From positions 1 through 53,699 of the forward strand of contig JAOPYC010000111.1 of NCBI GenBank assembly GCA_025964795.1: 53,699 nt of DNA, written 5' to 3'. Positions 8,662 to 17,244 of the stretch are shown here, piece after piece. Origin of the DNA: Marmoricola sp. (GTDB taxonomy: Bacteria > Actinomycetota > Actinomycetes > Propionibacteriales > Nocardioidaceae). The notes beneath the pieces are model-generated. The model did not search any database, was not told the DNA's origin, and saw only the letters and a list, made by a program, of their open reading frames with translations. The position numbers and the translations under genes are program-made. Numbering within the stretch: position 1 is the first letter of the stretch; every line of letters begins with the position of its first letter.

Positions 8662-10218
8662 TCACACCTGGCTAGCTGATTCGCCCAGTGCCCCCGGCGA
8701 ATGACGGGTTTTCAGCGATGCCGCTGGGGCCGTAGTTCGGGACGATAGAGCGCTCCTGGGCGTGCCCTCGACGCGGTAGCGATAAATGATGCCGTCGTCA
8801 TGCACTACGAAGGTCTGCTCGTGGCGTTGCGTCCAGTGCATCACGAGCACCCCGTAGCGCGTGGCGAGCTTTGCGAGCGCGACGAAGTCCGTCACCTCGA
8901 CGACCGGTCGGCCCGGTGGACTGATGATCGGCTCGACCTCGAGGAGCAGTCCGCGATACTTGCGTGCGGGGACAAGCGTCTCACTCCCGGATCGACGGCG
9001 TCCTGCGAGCACGACGGCCACCAGGACAGTCAAGGCGACTGCAGCGGTGCCAGGCGAGGCGACTCGCAGGGCCGACACCTTCACCGAGCTGCCAGCGATC
9101 TCGATGCTGGTGGCCTGGGCAGCGCCGAGGCTGGGTCCCGCACTGTCATGAAACTCCAACTGCGGCTTGTCGCTTGTTAGTCGAAGCTGTGTGGGGGTGA
9201 GCACGAGCGTGAGCCGCGGGGCGAAGGTGCCCCCATCTGCCGAGCGGATGGTCGACACCACGGCGACACTCACCTGGTCGGCGGGCATCCCGATCACCGA
9301 AGCGGCGGCAGCCGCACGGCGGTTCAGGTCGTCGAGATGGAGTTCGACCTGCCCGCGGGTTCGTGCCTGGTCGAAGCGAGTGGTCGGCTGCAACGGTATG
9401 CGGGCGTGCCAGCCGTTTGCGCTCGAGAGCTCAGCATCCAGGCGGACGGTCCCGGGCCGCCCGATGTAGGCGTAGCTCAACTGGACGGTGTGGACCAGTG
9501 AGCGGAACAACGGGTCGGGTGCCATCACGGTGGTTCCCTGGTAGGCAGGTGAGCGGGGAACCTCGGCACGGTACGAGAACGTGAGTGTGGGTCCGGAGCC
9601 TAAGGGTGTTGGTGATGGCCGTGTCGTGGGCCTGGTCCATGCGATGACCGCCAGCACGACAGCGCTCATGCCGATGGCGACCGCGAGCACAGCCACGGCC
9701 GCCGAGGTGCGGGACAGGTCGGCAAGCCAGGTCGGATTCGCAACTGGTCGCGCATGTTGAGCCATGTGCTTCTTCCTCGGTTTCCTTCTTTTGTTCGTCG
9801 CGGTCCCGCCGCCGGCCACGAGCGCGAAGGCGATGATTGCGAGTGTGTGAGGGGCTTTGAGGCGGTCTAGCCAGACGGCGCCGCCAGGAATGTGGAGCAC
9901 TTCGCGGCCGATCAACTCCTCGGCCTCGGGCCGCTCGGGGTCGTCGTATTTGTTGTGGTCTCCGCGGAAGGTGTAGCGGTTGCCGTGAATCGCCTTGATC
10001 CGGTGAAGGACGACCTGTCGCAGGTCACGGCTGTGATAGGCGACCACGTCGCCCGGGTGGTAGACCGATCGCTCGCCCACGATCACAAGATCCCCGGTGG
10101 TGATTCCCGGATACATGCTGTTGCCGTGGGTCCGCACGAAGGCCACGCTGCCGCTAAGAGCTGCGACGTACGCGACGAGAAGGAGGATGCCGGCGATGGC
10201 AGTGCCGAGTTTGCGCAT
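8662..10218 (-). CDS. SipW-type signal peptidase I fused to DUF5305-like domain
   Basis: A 518-residue membrane protein. Residues 1-100 are a signal peptidase of the SipW/archaeal type: membrane helix, catalytic S34 in HGNSMYPG, then H72 in VVLHRI replacing the bacterial Lys, and Asp residues in RGDHNKYDD. After two more hydrophobic segments (about 118-135 and 172-193) comes a beta-rich extracytoplasmic domain starting TFSYRAEVPRSPAYQGTTV, which fits DUF5305, then a membrane helix near residue 395 and a cytoplasmic tail. SipW enzymes process TasA-like fibre or coat subunits. The small secreted gene just upstream is its likely substrate. The two genes are usually separate, so the fusion is notable. 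Confidence 0.75.
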   Translation of the reverse strand: MRKLGTAIAGILLLVAYVAALSGSVAFVRTHGNSMYPGITTGDLVIVGERSVYHPGDVVAYHSRDLRQVVLHRIKAIHGNRYTFRGDHNKYDDPERPEAEELIGREVLHIPGGAVWLDRLKAPHTLAIIAFALVAGGGTATNKRRKPRKKHMAQHARPVANPTWLADLSRTSAAVAVLAVAIGMSAVVLAVIAWTRPTTRPSPTPLGSGPTLTFSYRAEVPRSPAYQGTTVMAPDPLFRSLVHTVQLSYAYIGRPGTVRLDAELSSANGWHARIPLQPTTRFDQARTRGQVELHLDDLNRRAAAAASVIGMPADQVSVAVVSTIRSADGGTFAPRLTLVLTPTQLRLTSDKPQLEFHDSAGPSLGAAQATSIEIAGSSVKVSALRVASPGTAAVALTVLVAVVLAGRRRSGSETLVPARKYRGLLLEVEPIISPPGRPVVEVTDFVALAKLATRYGVLVMHWTQRHEQTFVVHDDGIIYRYRVEGTPRSALSSRTTAPAASLKTRHSPGALGESASQV

Positions 10219-10231
10219 GATGGGCGCCCAG

Positions 10232-10269
10232 ACGTCTGGGGAGCGACGCTGAAGCCGCTCCCCAGACGT
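10232..10269 (-). terminator. Perfect 14-bp intercistronic hairpin
   Basis: ACGTCTGGGGAGCG (10232-10245) pairs perfectly with CGCTCCCCAGACGT (10256-10269) around a 10-base loop. It fills the 56-base gap between the secreted-protein gene and the downstream signal peptidase gene. It probably attenuates read-through or protects the 3' end of the first message, giving more substrate than peptidase. Confidence 0.7.
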
Positions 10270-10274
10270 GGGCC

Positions 10275-10679
10275 TCAGCCGTTGACGACGAACCGGACGC
10301 TGGTCACGCCGGGTGTGTCAGCGATGTCGCACGTGATGTCGCTGAAGTCTGTTGCGCCATCGTCGATGCCGTCCTGATCGGCATCGGTCTGGCTGACTGT
10401 GCAAGTCTCCAGCGGATCACCATTGATCGAGACCCGCACGACACCTGCCTTCGTGGGCAGGAGTTCTTCGGCCTTCGCCGAAATCGCCGTCGTTGTGTCG
10501 CTCTCCGGCGTGTAGGAGTACGCGACGTTGGTGATGTTCGCACCGCTGACCGACTGTGCCACCGAGCCAACGTGCACCGCAGCGTTGTCGATGGTGCTGG
10601 TAGCCGTGAACGCCGACGCGCCCCCAGCGATCGCCCCAGCAGCCGCAAGCGCCAGGAGCAGCTTAGAAGAGTTGTGCAT
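10275..10679 (-). CDS. Small secreted protein, probable substrate of the adjacent SipW-type peptidase
   Basis: A 134-residue exported protein. The N-terminus MHNSSKLLLALAAAGAIAGG followed by ASAFTATSTIDNAAVHVG resembles SipW-cognate signal peptides of TasA-like proteins. The mature region contains DADQDGIDDG, an Asp-rich loop like calcium-binding dockerin or thrombospondin-type loops, and two Cys residues flanking it. It could be a surface-fibre or coat subunit; this is inferred from the neighbour and signal type, not from homology. The ATG at 10679 has GAAAGG upstream. It is the first gene of a two-gene unit with the peptidase. Confidence 0.6.
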   Translation of the reverse strand: MHNSSKLLLALAAAGAIAGGASAFTATSTIDNAAVHVGSVAQSVSGANITNVAYSYTPESDTTTAISAKAEELLPTKAGVVRVSINGDPLETCTVSQTDADQDGIDDGATDFSDITCDIADTPGVTSVRFVVNG

Positions 10680-11019
10680 GTTGAGCCTTTCATCCAGGTC
10701 CGATGCCGCCCCGTGGGACACCGCGACAAGACGAATAGTTCGGGATTTTTGGTGCCTTTCGGGCGCTTCGTGTGCAGATGACTCGAGGGGGTCACTCCGC
10801 CAGCGGTTGTGATCGCGCATTTCGGCTCCCCTGTGTCCAAAGCGACTGGGCCAGCCCCCCGGATGACAACTTCGGCAAGCGCCCACGGGATCCCGGGCTC
10901 TGCGCGCAGGTCAAGGTGCTCACACGCGCCGTGAGCGCGCGGTTTCGACATCGCCATTGGGCGACTCGCAGGGAGCCAACCTCGCCAATCGGAGGCCCCG
11001 CGGTAGGAGAGGTCGTCCG
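10680..11019. other. Intergenic stretch between divergent units
   Basis: About 340 bases between the secreted-protein start (minus) and the broken VOC gene (plus). It should contain the promoter of the secreted-protein/peptidase unit. No gene or clear palindrome is visible. Confidence 0.4.
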
Positions 11020-11430
11020 ATGTATGACCCTTCACGCGGCTACCGGTCGGTGATCCCCTGCTTGTTCTACGACGACGTCGCTGATGCGTCTTGCTGGCTG
11101 TGCGAGACTCTCGGCTTTCGCGAGATGGTTCGCGCCACCCTGCCTGACGGACGGGTCGGACACTCAGAACTAGAGAGGGACGGCTTCATTGTGCTGCTGG
11201 GACGACGCACCGATTCCCAGGCGAGGAGCATCAGCACTACCCAAGTCTTCGTCGCCGACCTGGCCGCCACGTGCGCCAGCTGGTCACCACCGGTGGTGAA
11301 CTAGTGGAGGGGCAGCTGCTCGACTTTGGGGAGTCCGCCAAGCCACAGTCATCGATCCAGGCGGTCAGCAGTGGGTCCTTACCAGCACCTACGCGACACC
11401 GATCCCGCAGACTGGTTCGGCCGGGGCTTC
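11020..11430 (+). pseudogene. Frameshifted VOC/glyoxalase-family gene
   Basis: The frame from ATG 11020 reads as a VOC protein (YRSVIPCLFYDDVADASCW, LGFREMVRATLPDGR, VFVADLAATCA) and stops at 11302-11304. The match then continues in a second frame (QLVTTGGELVEGQLLDFGE) and ends in a third (ATVIDPGGQQWVLTSTY), where relatives have the closing DPxGxxW strand. Two small indels are therefore needed to rebuild a full protein of about 130 residues. It is either a decayed antibiotic-resistance or glyoxalase-like protein, or the sequence contains errors. Confidence 0.65.
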
Positions 11431-11540
11431 TGGACAGAGCTTGGTGGGTCGCCGAGGCGGGCGGCGTGAACGATGCTGTTCGGTGACTTCCAGCGTCTCC
11501 GATGTCTTGCCGGCAATCGCCAGGCAGGAGTTAGCCAGGA

Positions 11541-11729
11541 CTAGGTGTGATGTCCAGGCAGGTTGTTGAGCCTGCTGGTGGGTGTGCCGCCGATGGCGGA
11601 GTGGATCCTGTGGTGATTGTAGAAGTGGATCCAGCCTGGGAGGGCGGCTCGGCGCTCGTCTTCTGAGGTGTAGTGGCGGGCGTAGGCCCAGCCGTCGGCG
11701 AGGGTGCGGTGGAAGCGCTCGGTGTCCTG
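11541..11729 (-). mobile_element. 3' fragment of an IS481-family element
   Basis: Only the last 61 codons of a transposase remain (ERFHRT to PGHHT), read in frame with the upstream lipoprotein. It belongs to a different IS481 subgroup from the relic at 6682-7259, judging by the FYNHHRIHSAIGG ending. Confidence 0.75.
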
Positions 11730-12218
11730 GTCCGCGAGTCGGTAGTGGAAGGTCACCTGCCCGATCATCACGGCGTTCGCGCCCACCAGCTTGTATCGGC
11801 CGTCATCGACTTGTTGTCCGAGCCAATCGAGAGACCCGAACTGACCGTACCGGTCGAAGAAGTGTGAGTGCTCTCGCGAGATCGCGCCCGGGCACGGATG
11901 GCCCTCGCTGGGTCGCGGACTTCCTGCCGCGAAGCTCCGCTGACCGTTTGATGACGTTTGGCCCGACCACGCGTACTTCACCAGCGGCCCGAGGCCGGCC
12001 CTTCGCAACTCAGTGGTCAGCTCTTGGCAGGTGACTACCCGCTCCCACCTTCCGACAAGGCCTCGAGCCGGCGTGCCGGCGGGGTTCGAGACGGCCGACG
12101 ATGGCTGAGCTGTCGCTACTGCGTGGTTGTTCGAGCCGCACGCCGTGCTGAGGCTGAGCACCGCAAGTCCGACAACGATGATTGCTTCACGACAGACCTC
12201 CGTTGGACCACGAGGCAC
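11541..12218 (-). CDS. Chimera: lipoprotein with an IS481 transposase C-terminus
   Basis: One uninterrupted 225-residue frame with two origins. Residues 1-161 are a lipoprotein: hydrophobic signal, lipobox LSTAC at C27, then GRWERVVTCQELTTELRRAGL and HSHFFDRYGQFGSLDW, QVDDGRYKLV, VTFHYRL, a known actinobacterial secreted-protein pattern that normally continues with a GDTLTL-type segment. Residues 165-225 (TERFHRTLADGWAYAR, GWIHFYNHHRIHSAIGG, RLNNLPGHHT) are instead the C-terminus of an IS481 transposase. The junction lies near 11729. The fused protein may still be exported, but the missing tail probably destroys the fold. The start is a GTG with a weak ribosome site. Confidence 0.75.
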   Translation of the reverse strand: MPRGPTEVCREAIIVVGLAVLSLSTACGSNNHAVATAQPSSAVSNPAGTPARGLVGRWERVVTCQELTTELRRAGLGPLVKYAWSGQTSSNGQRSFAAGSPRPSEGHPCPGAISREHSHFFDRYGQFGSLDWLGQQVDDGRYKLVGANAVMIGQVTFHYRLADQDTERFHRTLADGWAYARHYTSEDERRAALPGWIHFYNHHRIHSAIGGTPTSRLNNLPGHHT

Positions 12219-12420
12219 AGCTCGCGTCCTGACTCAGCATGGACGTGTCGCCGGCGCTGCACCAACCATTTCGCGACCGCCGCCGACGAACGACCGTCCG
12301 GGCAGCCTCAGCACCCGCAGCTCGGCGTGGTCGCTGCCGGGACGCTCATCGGCGACAAGAGCGAGTAGTGCGGAGCGAGAGGACAGCGGCGACCGTCGGC
12401 GAGTACCGTGCCGAGCGAGG

Positions 12421-13989
12421 TCATTCGACGGTGATCGTCGACTCCCGCAGCAGATTCTTCTGGATCTTGCCGGTGGACGTATGCGGAAGATCGCCGAAGG
12501 TGATCGACTTGGGTGCCTTGAAGTTCGCCAGCAGCCCGCGCACGTGGGCGATCAGCTCCGCCTCGCCGACGTCGAAGCCCTCGCGAACGGTGACGTAGCC
12601 GACCGGCACCTCGCCCCACTTCTCGTCCGGCCGACCGACCACGGCCACCTCCAGAATGGCCGGGTGGGTTGCCAGCGCCCTCTCGACCTCGACCGAGGCG
12701 ATGTTCTCGCCGCCGGAGATGATCACGTCCTTCACACGGTCGCGGATCTCCACCACGCCGCGCGGGTGCAGCACCCCGATGTCTCCGGTGCGGAACCACC
12801 CGTCCGGCGCGGCCGCGGCAGTGGCCTGCGGGTCGTTGTAGTAGCCGAGCATGACGTTGTTGCCACGCATCGCGATCTCGCCCTGCGTGAGCCCGTCGGC
12901 TGGCACGTCGGTCCCGTCAGCCGCCACCACCCGGACGCGCTGCGACACGACGTTCTGCACACCCTGTCGCGCCCGGAGGACCGCTCGCTCCGGTGCGGGC
13001 AAATCCTCCCATTCGGAGAACCACTCGGAGATCACGGCGGGCCCGAAGGTCTCGGTCAGGCCGTAGAGATGGACGATCCGGACTCCCAAGTCGTCGAAGC
13101 GCTCGAGCAGCGACGGGGTCGGCGGCGCCCCGCCCGTCATCGCGAGGATCTCCCGGGGAGCATGCGTCGGTCTGCCCGGGTGCGCTTCCATCGAGGAGAG
13201 CACGGTCGGGGCGGCACAGAGATGGGTGACGCCCTCCTCGGCGATCGCGTGCCACACGGCATCGGCATCGGGTCGTCGTAGGCACACGTGGACGCCACCA
13301 GCTGCCGTGACCGCCCAGGGGAAGCACCATCCGTTCGTGTGGAACATCGGCAGGGTCCACAGGTAGCGGGAGTCCAGGTCCAGCCGCGCGTGGAGCGCCA
13401 TCGCGAGGGCCTGGAGGTACGCGCCTCGGTGGTGGTACATCACGCCCTTCGGCGACCCGGTCGTGCCGCTGGTGTAGTTGATGGCCAGCAGTGCTCGCTC
13501 GTCCTCCAGGTGGACGCGCACGGCCGACGACCGCATCAACCGCTCCTCGTAGTCCTCCCCCGCCACGATCACGAGGACGCGCGGGACCATGGCGGCGGTC
13601 GCCTTGCGCGCCACGCTCTCGAGCTCACCGTCCACCAGAAGAACCCTCGCTCCGCTGTGCTCGAGGATGCCCGCGATCTCACCTGGCTTCAATCGCGTGT
13701 TCAGCGCCACGAGCACCCCCCCGGCCAGGGGCACGCCCACGTGGGACTCCAGCAGGACGTGGGTGTTCGGCGACAGCACGGCCACCCGGTCACCCGGACG
13801 AATGCCCACCGAGTGCCACAGCCCTGCCTGCCGCTGGGCACGGTCCCAGTGCTCCGCATAGGTGAAGCGCAGCCCGTCCGAGACGACAGCAAGTCGATCG
13901 GGAAAGACGCGGGCGGACCGCTCCAGGAACGCAACAGGAGACAGAGCCTCGAACGACAGGCTGTCGAGCGTTCCCGACACCGGTGTCAT
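12421..13989 (-). CDS. Acyl-CoA synthetase (AMP-forming), FadD-type
   Basis: A 522-residue ANL-superfamily ligase that activates a carboxylic acid to its CoA thioester through an acyl-adenylate. The P-loop is YTSGTTGSPKGVMYHH, the adenylate motif is LYGLTETFG, the hinge region is GWFRTGDIG with EIRDRVKDVIISGGENI, and the catalytic Lys is in STGKIQKN. PMFHTNGWCFPW is typical of medium-chain or AlkK-like ligases. It is the last gene of a five-gene minus operon (18099 to 12421) and overlaps the upstream hydratase by 4 bases (ATGA). The substrate is probably the same acid handled by the kinase and ACAD11-type dehydrogenase encoded upstream. Confidence 0.88.
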   Translation of the reverse strand: MTPVSGTLDSLSFEALSPVAFLERSARVFPDRLAVVSDGLRFTYAEHWDRAQRQAGLWHSVGIRPGDRVAVLSPNTHVLLESHVGVPLAGGVLVALNTRLKPGEIAGILEHSGARVLLVDGELESVARKATAAMVPRVLVIVAGEDYEERLMRSSAVRVHLEDERALLAINYTSGTTGSPKGVMYHHRGAYLQALAMALHARLDLDSRYLWTLPMFHTNGWCFPWAVTAAGGVHVCLRRPDADAVWHAIAEEGVTHLCAAPTVLSSMEAHPGRPTHAPREILAMTGGAPPTPSLLERFDDLGVRIVHLYGLTETFGPAVISEWFSEWEDLPAPERAVLRARQGVQNVVSQRVRVVAADGTDVPADGLTQGEIAMRGNNVMLGYYNDPQATAAAAPDGWFRTGDIGVLHPRGVVEIRDRVKDVIISGGENIASVEVERALATHPAILEVAVVGRPDEKWGEVPVGYVTVREGFDVGEAELIAHVRGLLANFKAPKSITFGDLPHTSTGKIQKNLLRESTITVE

Positions 13990-14795
13990 CGACCTCCCTC
14001 GAAAAACCTCGCGATCGCCGCCTTGCCGGCGGGCTCATCCGCGATCCGTAGCGTCATCGCCTGCTCCCTCTCGTAGCCGACGCGCAGGGGCAGCTCCTCG
14101 ACCTCGTTGAGCGAGGCCTTGGCCGCAGCCAGGACCGCGGGGTCGTGACGTGCGATCAGCCCGGCGATCTCGAGGGCCCGCTGGTGCAACCTCTCCACGG
14201 GCACGGTCTCGAGGATGCCTCCCAGCCGCGCCATCTCCTTGGCTGGCATAAGCTCGCCGGTGAGGAACATGTAGCGCACCAGATGCTGCGGCAACATCCG
14301 TGCGAGGTGGCGAGGACCACCCATGACTCCCATCTTCACCTCGGGCAGACCGATGCGCGCATCGTCGGCAGCGATCACGACATCGCAGGAGGACGAGATC
14401 CCGATCCCGGTGCCCACCGCCACGCCCTGGATCGCCGCGACCGTGGGCAGCGGGCAGTCCATGATCGCGTAGAAGGCCTCACGCGCGTGGTACAGCCGCT
14501 CCCGCGCGTTGGCCGACGTCATGCTCGCGAACTCCGACAGGTCGTTGCCCGCGCTGAAGTGGGGTCCCTCGGCCAGCACGACCACCACCGACGCGTCGGG
14601 CACGAAGCGACGGGTCTGCGTGAAGAACCGGTGGAGCTCGCGGTACATGCGCTGGTTGACCGCGTTCACCGGCTTGCGGGCCAGCGACACGATGGCGATG
14701 CGGTCGGTGACCGTCCACGAGAGGAAGGCGAAGTCCGAGGCCACGTCCAGCACCGTCTCGTCCGCCTCGCGGATAGCCGGGTCGAATTCCACCAT
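13986..14795 (-). CDS. Enoyl-CoA hydratase/isomerase family protein
   Basis: A 269-residue crotonase-fold protein. The oxyanion-hole segments HFSAGNDLSEF and IQGVAVGTGIGISSSCDVVIAA are present, and the first catalytic Glu lies in IGLPEVKMG. The second Glu of classical hydratases (MEMxLTG) is replaced by Tyr in VRYMFLTGE, so it may be an isomerase, or a hydratase with altered chemistry. TGATG coupling at 14793-14797 joins it to the upstream kinase gene; an in-frame ATG at 14807 is possible but lies inside that gene. It is part of the five-gene operon and would act on the enoyl-CoA released by the ACAD11-type enzyme. Confidence 0.82.
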   Translation of the reverse strand: MVEFDPAIREADETVLDVASDFAFLSWTVTDRIAIVSLARKPVNAVNQRMYRELHRFFTQTRRFVPDASVVVVLAEGPHFSAGNDLSEFASMTSANARERLYHAREAFYAIMDCPLPTVAAIQGVAVGTGIGISSSCDVVIAADDARIGLPEVKMGVMGGPRHLARMLPQHLVRYMFLTGELMPAKEMARLGGILETVPVERLHQRALEIAGLIARHDPAVLAAAKASLNEVEELPLRVGYEREQAMTLRIADEPAGKAAIARFFEGGR

Positions 14796-15886
14796 CAGGG
14801 TCTCCATTCCTCGAGCAGCTCCAGTACCCGCTGAGCGACGCGGTCCAGTCGGTCCGCGCGTGTCCCCATGCGCTCGTCGGTCGTCTCGCCCTGCGCCCAG
14901 CGCGCATAGAGCTGCTGCATGATCACGCACGTCTTCCAGGCGCCGTAGGCCTCGTACCAGGGGGCCGCTTCGACATCGATCCCCGTGCCCGCCGCATAAT
15001 GCTCGATCACCGACTCCCGGGGGGGCAGGCCCAAGGGCTCGAGGCCGGGGAAGGCGACCCATTGGCGGGAGTCGTCCCCCGTGGGGTCCGGCCAATAGTT
15101 GAGCAGCGTGCCGAGATCCGCGAGGGGATCTCCGACGGTGGCCATGTCCCAGTCGAAGACGGATGTGACCCGGTTGGGATCGACCGCTGAGAACTGGCAG
15201 TTGTTGAGCTTGAAGTCGTTGTGCACCACGGTGGGCGGAGGCGACCTTGGAGTGTCACGGAGCAGACGGGTGGCCAGCGCGGTCATCACCGGATGCGGCG
15301 GCCCCGCTTCGGCCACGGCCTCCCATCGCGCCGACCAGCCACGCAGCTGCCGCTCGAGGAAACCGTCGGGGCGTCCGAGGGCAGCCAACCCCGTCGCTTC
15401 GATGTCCACCAGATGCAGGTCGACAAGTGCGTCCACGACCGCCAAGCCGAGCCGCCGACCGTGGTCGGGCGTCTCCGCGAACGCCGGGGGCACCGACTCG
15501 ACGTCGTGGATGACGACTCCTGGACGGTATTCCACCACCAGGAACTCGGCCCCGACCACGCCCGGGTCGCCGCAGTGGGCCAGCGGCCGCGGCGCCCGGT
15601 CGTAGGCCGCCCACAAACCCGCCAGCGCCCGGTACTCCCGGCCCATGTCGTGGGCCCCGAGCGCAATGTGACCCATCGGGGGGCGACGCACCACCATCTG
15701 GCGGTCGCCGATGCTCACGCGGTAGGTGAGGTTCGCCGACCCGTGCGGGAACTGGAGGACCGAGAACGGTCCGTCCAGGTCCGGGATCTCGCGGCGCAGA
15801 TAGGACTCGAGGGAGCCCCAGTCGAGGTCCTCCCCGTCTCGGACCGGAGCGACCTCGATCGTGCTCGGAACCCCGGACACCGTCAC
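14795..15886 (-). CDS. APH-fold kinase, ACAD10/11 N-terminal-domain type
   Basis: A 363-residue phosphotransferase-fold protein. The catalytic loop is VVHNDFKLNNCQF and the metal-binding motif VFDWDMATVGDPLADLG; the N-terminal lobe starts LQFPHGSANLTYRV. These match the kinase domain fused to human ACAD10/11 and its free-standing bacterial forms, such as LvaA of levulinate catabolism, which phosphorylate the 4-hydroxyl of 4-hydroxyacyl-CoA. Here the dehydrogenase partner is encoded immediately upstream, overlapping by 4 bases. The pair should convert a 4-hydroxyacyl-CoA into an enoyl-CoA. An antibiotic kinase is unlikely in this context. Confidence 0.8.
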   Translation of the reverse strand: MTVSGVPSTIEVAPVRDGEDLDWGSLESYLRREIPDLDGPFSVLQFPHGSANLTYRVSIGDRQMVVRRPPMGHIALGAHDMGREYRALAGLWAAYDRAPRPLAHCGDPGVVGAEFLVVEYRPGVVIHDVESVPPAFAETPDHGRRLGLAVVDALVDLHLVDIEATGLAALGRPDGFLERQLRGWSARWEAVAEAGPPHPVMTALATRLLRDTPRSPPPTVVHNDFKLNNCQFSAVDPNRVTSVFDWDMATVGDPLADLGTLLNYWPDPTGDDSRQWVAFPGLEPLGLPPRESVIEHYAAGTGIDVEAAPWYEAYGAWKTCVIMQQLYARWAQGETTDERMGTRADRLDRVAQRVLELLEEWRP

Positions 15887-17199
15887 CTCACGACACCGAG
15901 CGGCGGCACCGTCAAGTTCGACTCGAGCCGGTCGGCGTACTTCGCCTCGGCCGCGGCACGCAGACGCAACAGGTGCTGGCTGGGGAAGAGGTCAGGCGCG
16001 GGTACAGCGTTCTTCAGCAGCTCCCGGGCGAGGTTCAGCTTGTGCACCTCGGTCGCCCCGTCGGCGAGGCCGAGCTCGTAGCTCTCGATGAGCCACTTGC
16101 CGAGGCTCATCTCCGTGGAGATGCCCAGCGAGCCGTGGACCTGGATGGATCGCGAGACGACGTTGCGCAGCATCACCGGCATCGTGGCCTTCACGGCGGC
16201 GATGTCGGCACGCACCCGGCTGTAGTCCTGGTACTTGTCGATGCGCCACGCCGTACGCATGACGAGAAGGCGGTACTGCTCGATCTCGATCCAGGAGTCG
16301 GCGATCATCTCCTGCACGAGCTGGCGACCGGAGAGCACACCGGTCCCGGATGCGCGACTGACCGACCTCTCCACCATCATGTCGTAGGCCTTCTGGGCGA
16401 CCCCGACCGCTCGCATGGCGTGGTGCACGCGGCCGCCCCCGAGTCGGACCTGAGCGACGTGGAAGCCCTTGCCCACCTCGCCGAGGAGGTTGCCGACCGG
16501 GATCCGGACATCCTCGTAGCGGACGTAGCAGTGCGTGGCGTCGCTCTCGGGGTGTCCCCACGGGGCCACCCCCCGGAGGATGTTGATGCCGGGAGTGTCA
16601 CTGGGGACCACGAACATCGACGCCCGCGAGTGCGGGGCGGCGTCCGGGTCGGTCACGGCGAGCACGATCAGGAAGTCGGCCAGGTTCGCGTGGGAGCTGA
16701 ACCACTTCTCACCGTTGATGACCCACTCGTCGCCGTCCCGGGTGGCCCGGGTGGCGAAGCTGGTCGGGTCCGAGCCGCCGGCCGGCTCAGTCATCGAGTA
16801 GGCAGAGACGATGTCGTTGCGCAGCAGCGGATCGAGGAATCGGCTCTTGAGCTCCGGCGAGCCGAAGTGCGCCAGGATCTCCGCGTTGCCCGAGTCGGGC
16901 GCCTGGCTTCCGAAGACCACCGGACCGGCTACGGTGCGGCCCAGGATCTCGTTCATCTGGGCGAGCCTGACCTGGCCGAGACCCATGCCTCCGAGCTCGG
17001 GCCCGAGGTTCGCCGCCCACAGCTTGCGACGGCGTACCTCGTCCTGAAGCGGCTTGATCAGGTCGTTGCGAACCGGGTCGCTGACATCCCAGACGTTCCT
17101 GATGACGAGGTCCAGCGGTTCGACCTCGTCTCGCACGAAGTCCTTGATCCAGTCGAGCTGCTCCTGGAACTCAGGGTCGGTCTCGAAATCCCACGCCAC
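15883..17199 (-). CDS. ACAD11-type acyl-CoA dehydrogenase
   Basis: A 438-residue flavoprotein with the full acyl-CoA dehydrogenase fold. QAPDSGNAEILAHFGS, AYSMTEPAGGSDPT, WVINGEKWFSSHA and RLGGGRVHHAMRAVG closely follow the ACAD10/11 pattern, especially the RxHHxMR helix; QVHGSLGISTEMSLGKW lies near the flavin. In ACAD11 the enzyme removes phosphate from 4-phosphoacyl-CoA to give an enoyl-CoA. It is the second gene of the minus operon, 45 bases after the luciferase-like gene and overlapping the kinase gene. Ordinary alpha,beta-dehydrogenation is the alternative. Confidence 0.82.
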   Translation of the reverse strand: MAWDFETDPEFQEQLDWIKDFVRDEVEPLDLVIRNVWDVSDPVRNDLIKPLQDEVRRRKLWAANLGPELGGMGLGQVRLAQMNEILGRTVAGPVVFGSQAPDSGNAEILAHFGSPELKSRFLDPLLRNDIVSAYSMTEPAGGSDPTSFATRATRDGDEWVINGEKWFSSHANLADFLIVLAVTDPDAAPHSRASMFVVPSDTPGINILRGVAPWGHPESDATHCYVRYEDVRIPVGNLLGEVGKGFHVAQVRLGGGRVHHAMRAVGVAQKAYDMMVERSVSRASGTGVLSGRQLVQEMIADSWIEIEQYRLLVMRTAWRIDKYQDYSRVRADIAAVKATMPVMLRNVVSRSIQVHGSLGISTEMSLGKWLIESYELGLADGATEVHKLNLARELLKNAVPAPDLFPSQHLLRLRAAAEAKYADRLESNLTVPPLGVVR

Positions 17200-17244
17200 G
17201 ATGACTCCTACGGTTCGGACCCATGGGGACGGGTCGGGGTTGAC

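Noticed and set aside
6682-11729. The two IS481 fragments as halves of one element split by an inversion
   Set aside because: Their conserved endings belong to different IS481 subgroups, and about 80 residues of the middle part are missing.
14795-15886. Aminoglycoside phosphotransferase (antibiotic resistance)
   Set aside because: Operon context and ACAD10/11-type motifs point to acyl-CoA kinase chemistry.
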